Below, one piece after another: positions 33,870 to 45,089 of a DNA stretch of 64,000 bases (positions within the stretch are counted from its first letter, which is position 1; the number at the start of each line of letters is the position of its first letter). Under the pieces are notes generated by a model. It searched no databases. It was given only the letters and a program-made list of their open reading frames with translations, and had not been told where the DNA came from. The stretch lies in the NCBI RefSeq assembly GCF_000315625.1, contig NW_005434593.1, positions 124,506 through 188,505 on the forward strand. Direction: 5' to 3'. The DNA comes from Guillardia theta CCMP2712. Taxonomy: Eukaryota > Cryptophyceae > Pyrenomonadales > Geminigeraceae. Both the position numbers and the translations under genes were made by a program.

Positions 33870-34369
33870 CTGCAGAAGATCTAGGAGGAGATCCTAACTT
33901 TCTCCCTCCCTCTCTCGCGTCTGCTCAGCTTCTGCCGCCATCGCCATCGCCCGCGTGCCGCTCCCGCCCCTCCATGTTCACCGCCACCGGTAGTCTCAAT
34001 TGAATCTTCACTCAACTTTTTGTTGTACGGAATTATCCGGATGCTACAGTGTGGTAGAAGCCGCACATGTCGGCAGACCAGAGGATCAACGGCCAAACTT
34101 CTGGCCAAACTTGATCGCCCGGTGATCATCGGATGAGCGGATCGCCCGATCGTCACAAGCACAAGAGCAGACGAAACTTGTCAATATCAGTGAGGCTATT
34201 AGACTAGGTTCAAGTAGCTATGTATTTCAATACCGCACGTAATGATATTCTAATATTCACCAGGCTATTCCTTCATGTTTACAACCAGACGGGAGAAACG
34301 TTTCAATCTGGTCAACCCTCGTTCGAAGGCTTCACATTCTCTGGCGATAAGGACCGGACGCACCAGAGA

Positions 34370-34416
34370 GGCTTACCGCTTCCCCTTGTGAAACACCTGC
34401 AGGATCATCCCGAAGA
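34370..34416 (-). pseudogene. Orphan 3' tail of the ABCG gene
   Basis: About 47 bp identical or nearly so to the last codons, stop codon and first bases after the ABCG genes (compare 36524-36570). It abuts the outer edge of the left inverted-repeat arm (arm begins at about 34417) and has the same minus orientation as the left ABCG copy. It has no upstream coding sequence, so it is a breakpoint remnant. Confidence 0.75.
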
Positions 34417-34572
34417 ATACTTTCTCCTCGTAGGAAGACCGTACAGTTCAGGCTGGCGACCCACGGTCCATCGCGGTAGAAGTATCTGATCGAGTGTGCT
34501 CACGTCTGCACATCCGACTCATGTCACTGAAGTTGTGATGCATCGGAGGAGCAGGAGGAGGAGGAGGCGAAG

Positions 34573-34604
<32 letters not shown>

Positions 34605-34689
34605 AGGGGGAGAGGAAGAGGGGGAGGGGTAGGGGGGAGAGGGAGAGGGAGAGGAGGAGGGGGAGGAGGAGGAGGAGGTCACTTCAACT

Positions 34690-34843
34690 TGCGACAAGTA
34701 ATCTCCTGTCTCGAGCAATACCGTGATTGTTCCATTCATCCGGGAAGTCAGCAATTGAGGGAGGACGTGGATAGAGCGTCGATCCCATTCATTATCAGAC
34801 TGCAACTGAGCAGAGCTTCTTGCTCCTCTGCCTCTGCCCCTGT

Positions 34844-34876
<33 letters not shown>

Positions 34877-35167
34877 ATCGTCATCGTCATCGTCATCGTC
34901 TTCGTCTTCTTCTGAAGCCTCGACTGCCCTGCGCTCCTGCCTTCAAAGATCCATCCCTTCTCCGGTCCAAAGCAAGGCAAAGGTAACCTGCTGTCCTGCC
35001 TCCAGCTCTCTCCGAGGACGCGCGCTGGCAAAGGGCATATCCAGCTCGATGCCAACGATACTGATCACTCGGTAGACGTCGACGAGGCAAGGGAAGGTCC
35101 TGTCCATGCTGGTAGTCGAACTGATGCTGGATCGGGAGCAGCCATGGCTAGCAGAGGAAGAATCCAT
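34690..35167 (-). CDS. Unknown gene B, left copy: Ser-rich N-terminus, acidic tail
   Basis: ATG at 35167 opens exon 1 of 60 codons (MDSSSASHGCSRSS... MDRTFPCLVDVYRVISIV), followed by a 53-nt intron by analogy with the right copy and an exon of Glu/Asp repeats encoded by gat/gac/gag triplets. Downstream a Gly/Thr-rich open frame (MNGTITVLLETGDYL) may be a further exon. Function unknown. It differs from the right copy by few substitutions, such as Ser for Pro after GCSR and Phe for Val after DMP, which shows selection or recent homogenisation. Confidence 0.5.
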
Positions 35168-35404
35168 GAGTAGATACTCCTACGCACCTTCCGTGGAGGG
35201 AGAGCCGTCGAGGTCTCAGCCAGGGCTCAGGACACTGGCCGGCAGGAGAGATCTCCATCACTGTGGTACCCCTCCGTCAAGACAGAGTTCAGCAGAAATT
35301 TAAACATCAACATTTGATCTCTTGACTTTCTTGTGCCAAATCCTCTCTATTGCGGAAGATGCTTTTTGAGACGGGATCCACAACACAACACAAAGTCCAG
35401 TCGC

Positions 35405-36300
35405 TCATTGTTTTGCCTGCCTGATGATATTCATCTCTCTAGGGCTGCAAACTCTCCAAGGATCTGATCCAAACAGATGGCTCCTGGAATCTGTCTGCAT
35501 ATCAACAACAAAACCATCTCCACTCCGCTTCACCTCGTCTTTAATTGGATTTAGCTGAAGTTTGTTTTCCTCTACCTCTTGTGAACTTGCCACAACTCCA
35601 ATCAAAGGAGCTTTGTCCCGTGTTTGCTCTTGTAACCCGGAGTCCGGCAATGAAGCCATTCTTCTTCTGGCTTGACTCCTGTTTCTGTTGTACTTGCTGC
35701 TGCAAACTGCTTTCCATCTGATTCTGTAATCGCCACGGTTACCCATGCTGTTGTAACAACAGGACATGCAAGAGTGCTTGCCTCAATTCGTAGTTGTAAG
35801 CCTGAGACCTGTTGATATTGTAATAGGGGTCGACTTCCTCATCTTCATGCTGAGCTGTATCTGTCTCATTCCATTCAAACATGCAAGAACCTGCTTCGGA
35901 TTCGATCTCATTTGCTCTTGCATCTTTTCCATATTTATCCGTGATGCTGTTGTTGCTCCTCCAAGTTAGGGTCAAGAGAGATTCTTGCGATGTCTTCGCC
36001 TTTGTCTTTTCACTCTTGAAAGATTCAGGAGCTGATCTGAAGTCTTGGATGGATCTCTCAGAGGAAGTTTGTTACCATGTATGTGAACGCGTGTACCAAA
36101 CCTTTCATCTGCCAAGACTGAGTGAATCTGCCTTGGGATCGAAGACATTTCATGGTCTTCCCAACATGACTTGTGGCTCCCCATGCTCGCATCACTGAAA
36201 TCATGGCTCGCAGACAGCAAGAGCGTTGTCTGCAGAAGTGAGTTGCAAAGTCGATGTGATAACAGAACAGTGATGCTCCTGCGACAAGAGCACAAGAGAC
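35405..36300 (-). CDS. Unknown gene A, left copy
   Basis: Two or three open segments on the minus strand correspond to the right-arm copy: an upstream part (HIHGNKLPLRDPSKTSD), a middle Asp/Glu/Tyr-rich part (DEEVDPYYNINRSQAYNYEL) and a downstream part ending MNIIRQAKQ. The frame changes between segments at possible splice sites (for example gatcag/CTCCTG near 36030), so it is probably a multi-exon gene. No domain recognised. Its position directly downstream of ABCG in both arms suggests it was duplicated with it. Confidence 0.4.
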
Positions 36301-36527
36301 TTGGAGGGCAAAAGAGACTTGGAGGAATCGGCTATGTTCTGATCTTTTACAGTTTATTGCACAAAACCATCGCAACACAACAGCAAACAAAGATGGAGAT
36401 GTCATAAACACAAACACAACTCTACACATCTCTTCCAGCCCCGCCCCCCCCCCGGCCCCCCCGGTTTCCACCCTCAGCGGACGCTCTCTTTCCTCGACAG
36501 CTGGGACCCACCCGAAGGCTTCATGGC

Positions 36528-38531
36528 TTACCGCTTCCCCTTGTGAAACACCTGCAGGATCATCCCGAAGATCAGCTGCAGCCCCAGCGCGTACCCCGCG
36601 AGGATGCTCAGGTCCTTGTACACCGGCTTGTCGCTCATGTCGTAGAAGTCCAAGACCGCCTTCCCGTCACTGTACTGCAGGCTGTTGAAATGCTTGATGG
36701 GCTCGAACTCGTTCACCATGAACACCCGGAACGAGTAGGTGTGGAACGCGATGTAGTAGCCCCAGATGAAGTAGTCCGGGATGTCGGACTTGATCTTCAT
36801 GAAGCCCTCGCACAGCATGAAGAAGCCGTACACCGCCGCCCCCAGCGCGATGCCGATGATGTAGTGCGGCACCACCGACGCCACCACGCACATGAAGGCC
36901 TCGGCGGCGACGAGGGAGAGGAAGAGGTCGGCCAGGAAGATGCCGAAGCCGTTGAGGCCCGACGGGAGCACGACCAGGGCCGTGCTGATGAGCGAGATGA
37001 TGAAGAGCCCCGGCAGCGACATGAGGAACGTCGCCAGCACGTAGGAGGGGACCATGTACCAGCCGTTGGCTCGCTCTCGCAGAAACACCGCTCGCTCCAG
37101 GATGAAGAAGGGCAGCACGGCAACCGACATGAAGACCAGGAACGCAGCCACGTAGAAGAGCATGGTGATGCGGCTGTTGATGTCCGAGGCCTCGATGCCC
37201 AGCTTCCAGAACATGAACCCGATCATCGCGCACAGCATGACGTACATGATGAGGCGGACGAGGAAGATGCCGGGGTTGCGAGCGTTGTTGAAGAAGGCGC
37301 GATGAGACAAGGTGAGCAGCTGCGACCAGAAGCCGTTGGCCGTGCCTGCCACCAGCACCTCGTGCTCGATCGGCTGGCCGATGGCGGCGATGAGCGACAT
37401 GCCCTCGGGCTGGCTGGTGAAGGCGGAGGCGAGCGCGCGGACGTCGGCATGGCCTTCGAAGTCGGTGTTGGCGAGGCGGAGGAAGAAGTCAGCGGGGTTG
37501 GAGAGGGAGGGACAAGGGTGCCCCAGCCTGCCGAAGTACTCCACCGAGTCTCTGGCGGATCCGAAGTAGAGGCACTTGCCCTCGGACAGGAGGCAGAACT
37601 TGTCGAAGCTCGCCCAGACCTCCGAGGGCGGCTGGTGGATGGTGCAGACGACGGTGGTGCCGAGCTTGGCGAGGTAGGAGAGGTGCTTCATGATGTTCTC
37701 TGCAGCCGCCGAGTCGAGGCCTGACGTGGGCTCGTCGAGGAGGAGGATGGAGGGGCTCCGCACGAGCTCGACCGCGATGGAGAGGCGGCGGAGCTGACCG
37801 CCGCTGAGGCCCTTCCTGAAGACATCGCCGACGATGGTGTTGCTGCACGAGTCGAGGCCGAGGACGTGGATGACGCTGTCGGCGTAAGCCCGGCGCTCGT
37901 GCTGGGAGCACTGGGAGTGAGGGATGAGGAGGTCGGCGGCGTAGTACATGGTCTCGCGGACGGTGAAGGGGGTCTGGAGGGCGTACTCCTGCTGGACGTA
38001 GGAGGCGATGGAGCTGAAGGCCTGGTTGCGACGATCTCCGTTGACCAAGACTTCGCCCTTGAGCGTGCGGCCCTTCTTGGAGCCGTCGATCCTGCCGGCG
38101 ATGGCGTCGAGGAGGGTGGTCTTGCCTCCGCCGGAGGGGCCGCAGATGGCGAGCATCTCGCCGGGCCGGACGATGCCGGAGATGTTGTCGAGGATGCGCT
38201 TGGTGACGAGCTCGGACTTGTTGGAGGAAGGGCTGGTGCGGCGGACGCGGACGTCGTAGGTGATGCCGGTCCATGCGATGGTGGCAGGGCGGACCTTGAG
38301 GGAGAGCTTTCCGGAGGAGGAGGAGGGGGAGGACTCTGCTTCACTGAAAGAGGGAATCGGTCAACATCGAAGTAGATCCATGGAACGTCATGAGAAGAGG
38401 GAAAGAGCTTACGTTGGGCTCGACCACGTGTCTTGTGAAGTTATTGCAGCAGGGGGCACCTGAACATTGCTGTCCGTGCCAAAGACGAGATCCGCGGGCT
38501 CCATGGGAACAACGTACTGCGTTCTTTGCAT
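36528..38531 (-). CDS. ABCG half-transporter, left copy
   Basis: Exon 1 38531-38413 (starts MQRTQYVVPMEPADL) and exon 2 38343-36528 join in phase 2 to give about 644 aa, normal for an ABCG half-transporter. The nucleotide-binding domain comes first: Walker A GPSGGGKTTLLDAIAGR, signature LSGGQLRRLSIAVELV, Walker B SILLLDEPTSGLDS and H-loop TIHQPPSEVW. Six membrane segments follow in the C-terminal 250 residues. Such proteins dimerise to export lipids, sterols or xenobiotics across plasma or organelle membranes. Within the last 542 codons it differs from the right copy by a single visible residue (ADVR versus ADVS), whereas exon 1 and the intron differ markedly. Confidence 0.9.
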
Positions 38532-39978
38532 ATTTTTTCAAGATGTCTGGTGCCGTTGTCAGTTTGTTGTGTATGTGCTGGCTTCACCAACAGATGAATG
38601 GTCGAGATGTGAGGGGAGCGGAGGAGGACGTGAAGAAAGAGAGATGTAGAGGACTGAGCGTAAGGAAGCAGGTCTTCCGACTCCTCTTATATAGTGGCAA
38701 GCCTTCTCATTTCCGTACCCGTCGCTTGACTTGCTCGCATTTCAGCAGGGGTAGGGTGACTACCCAACCAAGGAGTTCCAGGTGAACAGTAGGGGTCCGC
38801 AGAGCCACACGTATCATTGAGGTAGGGGAGGGTGGCAGGGGTCCAACGAATAACTGTCTGAGACCCAAAAGTTGACTTTTTTTTTAGTGCCGGGACCCCT
38901 CCCCCGCAGTCACTTACTGGCAACGTCCGCTCCTGTCAAGTGACTCGACTTTGATGAGTAAATCTTGCCGGTACAGAAGAGCTGGGCGGAGAACCCGGGA
39001 GATCTCGCGACCATCCACCCCTTTGAGTGCCGCAGTGTCCCTGAGGGGGGGGAAGGGGGGGGTGGTTGTGGGGGGATCGGTGGGTACTTCAGATTGAGGG
39101 TCTGCTGCCGTTTGACTGGTGCCGTACTCGATGCCACGGCAAAGTGAAACGACCCCGGACCCCCGGAATGACTACCCACCGTCACCATATCAACAACCCT
39201 GTCCACAAGGCTCAGATGTACCCCTTCCATAGTGTTTTCGACCTGTACTTACCCCCCCCCTCCCCTCACCCCCGATTCACCCCTTACGCCTATGATTCAA
39301 GTCAGCTACTGTCACAGACCGCATCGGTAACCCCTACCCCCCACGTACACCCCCACCACCCCCTCTTACTGCCAACTTTTGCACCTCGAGATGGCATCGA
39401 GCACGCCAAGTTTACCCAAGGACCCCCTGGGGTCAGACCACCCTGTCATTTTCTTAGCCCTACCCCTACATACTACCTAGAATCACCCCCATACTATCAC
39501 CACGTAACAGACCCCCCCCACCCCCAGTGAGGAATTACTGTGGAGCTAACTTACAACCATGAAAGTCACCTATAGATAATGTGCCTACAGCAACCCCCAC
39601 CCCCTGGGAGGAAATTATACATATCCCTTCACCGGTACATTTACCTAGAATGGGACCGGTGTTGTACAGGTTTTGTGGGACCCCTACCCTTTTACCTGTA
39701 AAGGGCGAGATGAGTCCGGTCAATAAATCCCCTACCGCCTCCTCTTGTTTATCGACGTCCCTTCCCTTCCCCTCCCTTCCCCTCCCCTCCCCTCCCCTCC
39801 CCTCCCTTCCCTTCCCTTCCTTTCCTTTCCCTTCCCTTCCCTTTCCTTCCCCCTCCTTCTCAACGATACTCTTCCACACTCCCTCCTCCTGCCCCAACAG
39901 CGTTGCCCTAAAAGAAGCGACCAAGATCGAGCAGCAGCAATAGCACCTGCTACCTGAACGCTGGACCCAACTCTCAGG
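38532..39978. other. Spacer of the inverted repeat
   Basis: About 1.45 kb of unique sequence between the two divergently oriented ABCG copies, so it must hold both promoters. It contains ggggtagggtgac-type words (38740-38850), many cctacccc/ccccacc words (39240-39600) and a tccctt/ccctcc pyrimidine array (39755-39860). No conserved coding exon and no transposase gene seen. Confidence 0.55.
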
Positions 39979-42072
39979 ATGTCTGGAGAGCAAGACAAAC
40001 AATATGTCATTCCCATGCAGCCCGCGGATCTCGTCTATGAAACGGACAGCAATGTTCAGGTGCCCCCTGCAGGAATGATTTCACAAGACACGTGGTCGAG
40101 CCCAACGTAAGCTTCTTAACCATCTCCTTCTCAACGCTACTCCCACATATCATATGACAACCCTTCTGAGATTCCCCATGCCTGATCCCCCTATATACCT
40201 TCCTGATTTCCTGAATTTTCTTTGAAGTATTCGACCTGACGCTTACGTTGGTATAGTAGGACGGACTCCTTCCCCTCCTCCTCCTCCGGAAAGCTCTCCC
40301 TCAAGGTCCGCCCTGCCACCATCGCATGGACCGGCATCACCTACGACGTCCGCGTCCGCCGCACCAGCCCCTCCTCCAACAAGTCCGAGCTCGTCACCAA
40401 GCGCATCCTCGATAACATCTCCGGCATCGTCCGGCCCGGCGAGATGCTCGCCATCTGCGGCCCCTCCGGCGGAGGCAAGACCACCCTCCTCGACGCCATC
40501 GCCGGCAGGATCGACGGCTCCAAGAAGGGCCGCACGCTCAAGGGCGAAGTCTTGGTCAACGGAGATCGTCGCAACCAGGCCTTCAGCTCCATCGCCTCCT
40601 ACGTCCAGCAGGAGTACGCCCTCCAGACCCCCTTCACCGTCCGCGAGACCATGTACTACGCCGCCGACCTCCTCATCCCTCACTCCCAGTGCTCCCAGCA
40701 CGAGCGCCGGGCTTACGCCGACAGCGTCATCCACGTCCTCGGCCTCGACTCGTGCAGCAACACCATCGTCGGCGATGTCTTCAGGAAGGGCCTCAGCGGC
40801 GGTCAGCTCCGCCGCCTCTCCATCGCGGTCGAGCTCGTGCGGAGCCCCTCCATCCTCCTCCTCGACGAGCCCACGTCAGGCCTCGACTCGGCGGCTGCAG
40901 AGAACATCATGAAGCACCTCTCCTACCTCGCCAAGCTCGGCACCACCGTCGTCTGCACCATCCACCAGCCGCCCTCGGAGGTCTGGGCGAGCTTCGACAA
41001 GTTCTGCCTCCTGTCCGAGGGCAAGTGCCTCTACTTCGGATCCGCCAGAGACTCGGTGGAGTACTTCGGCAGGCTGGGGCACCCTTGCCCCTCCCTCTCC
41101 AACCCCGCTGACTTCTTCCTCCGCCTCGCCAACACCGACTTCGAAGGCCATGCCGACGTCAGCGCGCTCGCCTCCGCCTTCACCAGCCAGCCCGAGGGCA
41201 TGTCGCTCATCGCCGCCATCGGCCAGCCGATCGAGCACGAGGTGCTGGTGGCAGGCACGGCCAACGGCTTCTGGTCGCAGCTGCTCACCTTGTCTCATCG
41301 CGCCTTCTTCAACAACGCTCGCAACCCCGGCATCTTCCTCGTCCGCCTCATCATGTACGTCATGCTGTGCGCGATGATCGGGTTCATGTTCTGGAAGCTG
41401 GGCATCGAGGCCTCGGACATCAACAGCCGCATCACCATGCTCTTCTACGTGGCTGCGTTCCTGGTCTTCATGTCGGTTGCCGTGCTGCCCTTCTTCATCC
41501 TGGAGCGAGCGGTGTTTCTGCGAGAGCGAGCCAACGGCTGGTACATGGTCCCCTCCTACGTGCTGGCGACGTTCCTCATGTCGCTGCCGGGGCTCTTCAT
41601 CATCTCGCTCATCAGCACGGCCCTGGTCGTGCTCCCGTCGGGCCTCAACGGCTTCGGCATCTTCCTGGCCGACCTCTTCCTCTCCCTCGTCGCCGCCGAG
41701 GCCTTCATGTGCGTGGTGGCGTCGGTGGTGCCGCACTACATCATCGGCATCGCGCTGGGGGCGGCGGTGTACGGCTTCTTCATGCTGTGCGAGGGCTTCA
41801 TGAAGATCAAGTCCGACATCCCGGACTACTTCATCTGGGGCTACTACATCGCGTTCCACACCTACTCGTTCCGGGTGTTCATGGTGAACGAGTTCGAGCC
41901 CATCAAGCATTTCAACAGCCTGCAGTACAGTGACGGGAAGGCGGTCTTGGACTTCTACGACATGAGCGACAAGCCGGTGTACAAGGACCTGAGCATCCTC
42001 GCGGGGTACGCGCTGGGGCTGCAGCTGATCTTCGGGATGATCCTGCAGGTGTTTCACAAGGGGAAGCGGTAA
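39979..42072 (+). CDS. ABCG half-transporter, right copy
   Basis: Exon 1 39979-40106 (starts MSGEQDKQYVIPMQ), a 150-nt intron, and exon 2 40257-42072 encode about 647 aa with the same domain order and motifs as the left copy: Walker A GPSGGGKTTLLDAIAGR, signature LSGGQLRRLSIAVELV, Walker B followed by a D-loop, then six membrane segments. The N-terminal 43 residues differ at about a third of positions from the left copy and the intron is longer (150 versus 69 nt), in contrast to the near-identical exon 2. Both copies are intact, so both may be functional. Confidence 0.9.
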
Positions 42073-42274
42073 GCCATGAAGCCTTCGGGAGGGACCTGTC
42101 AGCTGTCGAGGAAAGAGAGCGTCCGCTGAGGATGGAAACCGGGGGGGCCGGGGGGGGGGGGGGGGGGGAAGAGATGTGTAGAGTTGTGTTTGTGTTTATG
42201 ACATCTCCATCTTTGTTTGCTGTTGTGTTGCGATGGTTTTGTGCAATAAACTGTAAAAGATCAGAACATAGCCG

Positions 42275-43193
42275 ATGCCTCCAAGTCTCTTGTGCCCTCC
42301 AAGTCTCTTGTGCTCTTGTCGCAGGAGGCTCACTCTTCTGTTATCACATCGACTTTGCAACTCACTTCTGCAGACAACGCTCTTGCTGTCTGCGAGCCAT
42401 GATTTCAGTGATGCGAGCATGGGGAGCCATAGGTCACGTAGGGAAGTCCATGAAATGTCTTCGATTCCAAGGCAGATTCACTTAGTCTTTGTAGATGAAA
42501 GGTTTGGTACACGCGTTCACATACATGGTAACAAACTTCCTCTGAGAGATCCATCCAAGACTTCAGATCCTGAATCTTTCAAGAGTGAAAAGACAAAGGC
42601 GAAGACATCGCAAGTATCTCTCTTGACCCTAAATTGGAGGAGCAACAACGGCATCAGGGATAAATATGGAAAAGATGCAAGAGCAAATGAGTTCGAATCC
42701 GAAGCAGGTTCTTGCATATCTGAATGGAATGAGACAGATACAGCCCATCATGAAGATGAGGAAGTCGACCCCTATTACAATATCAACAGGTCTCAGGCTT
42801 ACAACTACGAATTGAGGCAAACACTCTTGCATGTCCTGTTGTTACAACAGCATGGGTAACCGTGGCGATTACAGAATCAGATGGAAAGCAGTTTGCAGCA
42901 GCAAGTACAACAGAAACAGGAGTGAAGCCAGAAGAAGAATGGCTTCATTGCCGGACTCCGGGTTACAAGAGCAAACACGGCACCAAGCTCCTTTGATTGA
43001 AGTTGTGGCAAGTTCACAAGAGGTAGAGGAGAACAAACTGCAGCTAAATCCAATTCAAGACGAGGTGAAGCGGAGTGGAGATGGTTTTGTTGTTGATATG
43101 CAGACAGATTCCAGGAGCCATCTGTTTGGATCAGATCCTTGGAGAGTTTGCAGCCCTAGAGAGATGAATATCATCAGGCAGGCAAAACAATGA
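42275..43193 (+). CDS. Unknown gene A, right copy
   Basis: An upstream frame to 42859 and a second frame 42831-43193 cover the same sequence as the left copy. Here the HIHGNKLPLRDPSKTSD and ESFKSEKTKAK segments are in one frame because 5 nt present in the left copy (cagct-type bases at about 42570) are missing. A 17-bp unit (ctccaagtctcttgtgc) is tandemly duplicated at 42280-42320. The protein is hydrophilic, Ser/Glu/Asn-rich, ending MNIIRQAKQ. Function and exact exons are unknown. Confidence 0.4.
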
Positions 43194-43431
43194 GCGACTG
43201 GACTTTGTGTTGTGTTGTGGATCCCGTCTCAAAAAGCATCTTCCGCAATAGAGAGGATTTGGCACAAGAAAGTCAAGAGATCAGATGTTGATGTATAAAG
43301 TTTCTGCTGAACTCTGTCTTGACGGAGGGGTACCACAGTGATGGAGATCTCTCCTGCCGGCCAGTGCCCTGAGCCCTGGCTGAGACCTCGACGGCTCTCT
43401 CTCCACAGAAGGTGCGTAGGAGTATCTAATC

Positions 43432-43722
43432 ATGGATTCTTCTTCTGCTAGCCATGGCTGCTCCCGACCCAGCATCAGTTCGACTACCAGCATGGACAGG
43501 ACCTTCCCTTGCCTCGTCGACGTCTACCGAGTGATCAGTATCGTTGGCATCGAGCTGGATATGCCCGTTGCCAGCGCGCGTCCTCGGAGAGAGCTGGAGG
43601 CAGGACAGCAGGTTACCTTTGCCTTGCTTTGGACCGGAGAAGGGATGGATCTTTGAAGGCAGGAGCGCAGGGCAGTCGAGGCTTCAGAAGAAGACGAAGA
43701 CGATGACGATGACGATGACGAT

Positions 43723-43755
<33 letters not shown>

Positions 43756-43992
43756 ACAGGGGCAGAGGCAGAGGAGCAAGAAGCTCTGCTCAGTTGCAGT
43801 CTGATAATGAATGGGATCGACGCTCTATCCACGTCCTCCCTCAATTGCTGACTTCCCGGATGAATGGAACAATCACGGTATTGCTCGAGACAGGAGATTA
43901 CTTGTCGCAAGTTGAAGTGACCTCCTCCTCCCTCTCCCCCCTACCCCTCCCCCTCTTCCTCTCCCCCTTCCTCCTCCTCTTCCTCCTCCTCT

Positions 43993-44024
<32 letters not shown>

Positions 44025-44078
44025 CTTCGCCTCCTCCTCCTCCTGCTCCTCCGATGCATCACAACTTCAGTGACATGA
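43432..44078 (+). CDS. Unknown gene B, right copy
   Basis: Exon 1 43432-43611 (60 codons, MDSSSASHGCSRPS) ends CAG/GTTACC. Exon 2 starts after gaaggcag at 43663 and encodes an acidic run (EASEEDEDDDDDDDD, then DE repeats) before a stop at 43851. Another frame (SDNEWDRRSIHVLPQLLTSR) continues to about 43918 where a GTGACC donor sits, so a different splice could include it. Function unknown. The acid-rich repeat is encoded by gacgat/gacgag triplets prone to length change. Confidence 0.45.
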
Positions 44079-44254
44079 GTCGGATGTGCAGACGTGAGCA
44101 CACTCGATCAGATACTTCTACCGCGATGGACCGTGGGTCGCCAGCCTGAACTGTACGGTCTTCCTACGAGGAGAAAGTATTCACAGGTGATCATCTTTTC
44201 ACAACAAGAGTCCGTGTACACAGATCTTCAGACCAGATTCCTATGTTAACTTCT

Positions 44255-44568
44255 CTACCGACTAATAACATACACAGAAACGACGGTGGAATCGTTCCAC
44301 ACGTCGATGGCAGTGATGTTCTGAAACTACCCTTGATACAAGTGAGCCAATTTTCGAATGCCGAACATCCATGCATGTTCTTCTAACAATTCTGTCAAGG
44401 GCCTTTTCACAAATTCCTTATACCTCAATTTCAAAATTCCAAAGTGTTCTTCATGGTTACTTTCTGACTCAAGACGATCTACGAAAAGTTGTCTAACAGC
44501 GTCCAGTCTTTGATGGAGCTATCAGTGTTGGACCGACTCAATCAGTTCTCTGCTTTCCTCACCTGATT
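44255..44568 (-). pseudogene. Broken reading frame next to repeat edge
   Basis: Read on the minus strand, one frame runs from GLESGEESRELIESVQH through LDAVRQLFVDRLESES, HFGILKLRYKEFVKRPL and LAHLYQG to NITAIDVWNDSTVVSVY, with codon-like composition throughout, but it is interrupted by TGA TAG after VQH and by TAG after YQG. The interruptions do not coincide with good introns. It lies just outside the right inverted-repeat arm, so it may be a gene damaged by that rearrangement. No homologue recognised. Confidence 0.35.
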
Positions 44569-45084
44569 CTAATCCTCCTCATCGTCCTCGTTCCACAAGG
44601 CTTTTCTTTTTGCGTCCTCCCCGTCCTCACCCGCCCCTTCCTTTTCCTGTGTCTCTACCATAGTCTCTCCCACATGTCATGTCGTGGTCTTCCACCGTCA
44701 TCGCAGCCTGTGCCTGCAGCTCGGCCAAGATTGTCGTTTTGCATTACAATCTGTTAGTTACATACTGCAAAGTAGATCCTCCATACGTCCTTCAGACATC
44801 CATGGATCAGCTCTTCTGGCCTTGTTTGTTGTATCACCAACTTTCGGCAGCTGAACTCGAGCAACCGCAAAACTCCACCCTCTATTCAGTTAACTAGCAC
44901 GATCATCGTCAACCTCGAAACTCATCTCCTTCAGAAGTAGATCCCTCCGTCGTTCCCTTGGTGCATTCAAACAGAAGACGGACTCTCCCAGTGACGATGA
45001 ACCTACAGGTACATCATTGCTTTCAGCATTTTGCGTCGTACTCACTACTACTACTGACTCTCCTGATTGTCCTAGTACTACCAT
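44569..45084 (-). CDS. Small hydrophilic protein, unknown
   Basis: ATG 45084 begins a Ser/Val-rich exon (MVVLGQSGESVVVVSTTQ ... LLLKEMSFE) ending at a GTTGAC donor. After a 63-nt intron comes LPKVGDTTNKARRADPWMSE, then shorter exons I could not join with certainty, and an acidic end (AKRKALWNEDDEED, stop 44569-44571). The charged, Lys/Glu-rich composition suggests a small nuclear or cytosolic protein. No family recognised. Confidence 0.35.
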
Positions 45085-45089
45085 GCTAC

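Larger units (their letters stand above)
34417..38531. repeat. Left arm of large inverted repeat
   Basis: About 4.1 kb that reappears in reverse complement at 39979-44186. Matching points include gaatactttctcctcgtagg at the outer edge, gene B, gene A and the ABCG coding sequence. Similarity is uneven: very high over ABCG exon 2 and gene B, lower in gene A and in the ABCG first exon and intron. Confidence 0.9.
39979..44186. repeat. Right arm of large inverted repeat
   Basis: Reverse complement of 34417-38531, ending at gaggagaaagtattc (44186). Compared with the left arm it has a longer G-run (about 42149-42168) after the ABCG stop, a longer cctcctctt array at 43960-44040 and a 5-nt deletion in gene A. 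Confidence 0.9.

Noticed and set aside
36543-37724. 393-aa ORF antisense to the ABCG gene (also 40876-42057)
   Set aside because: His/Glu/Val-rich shadow frame caused by third-position GC bias of the ABCG exon; it exists in both arms only because the arms are copies.
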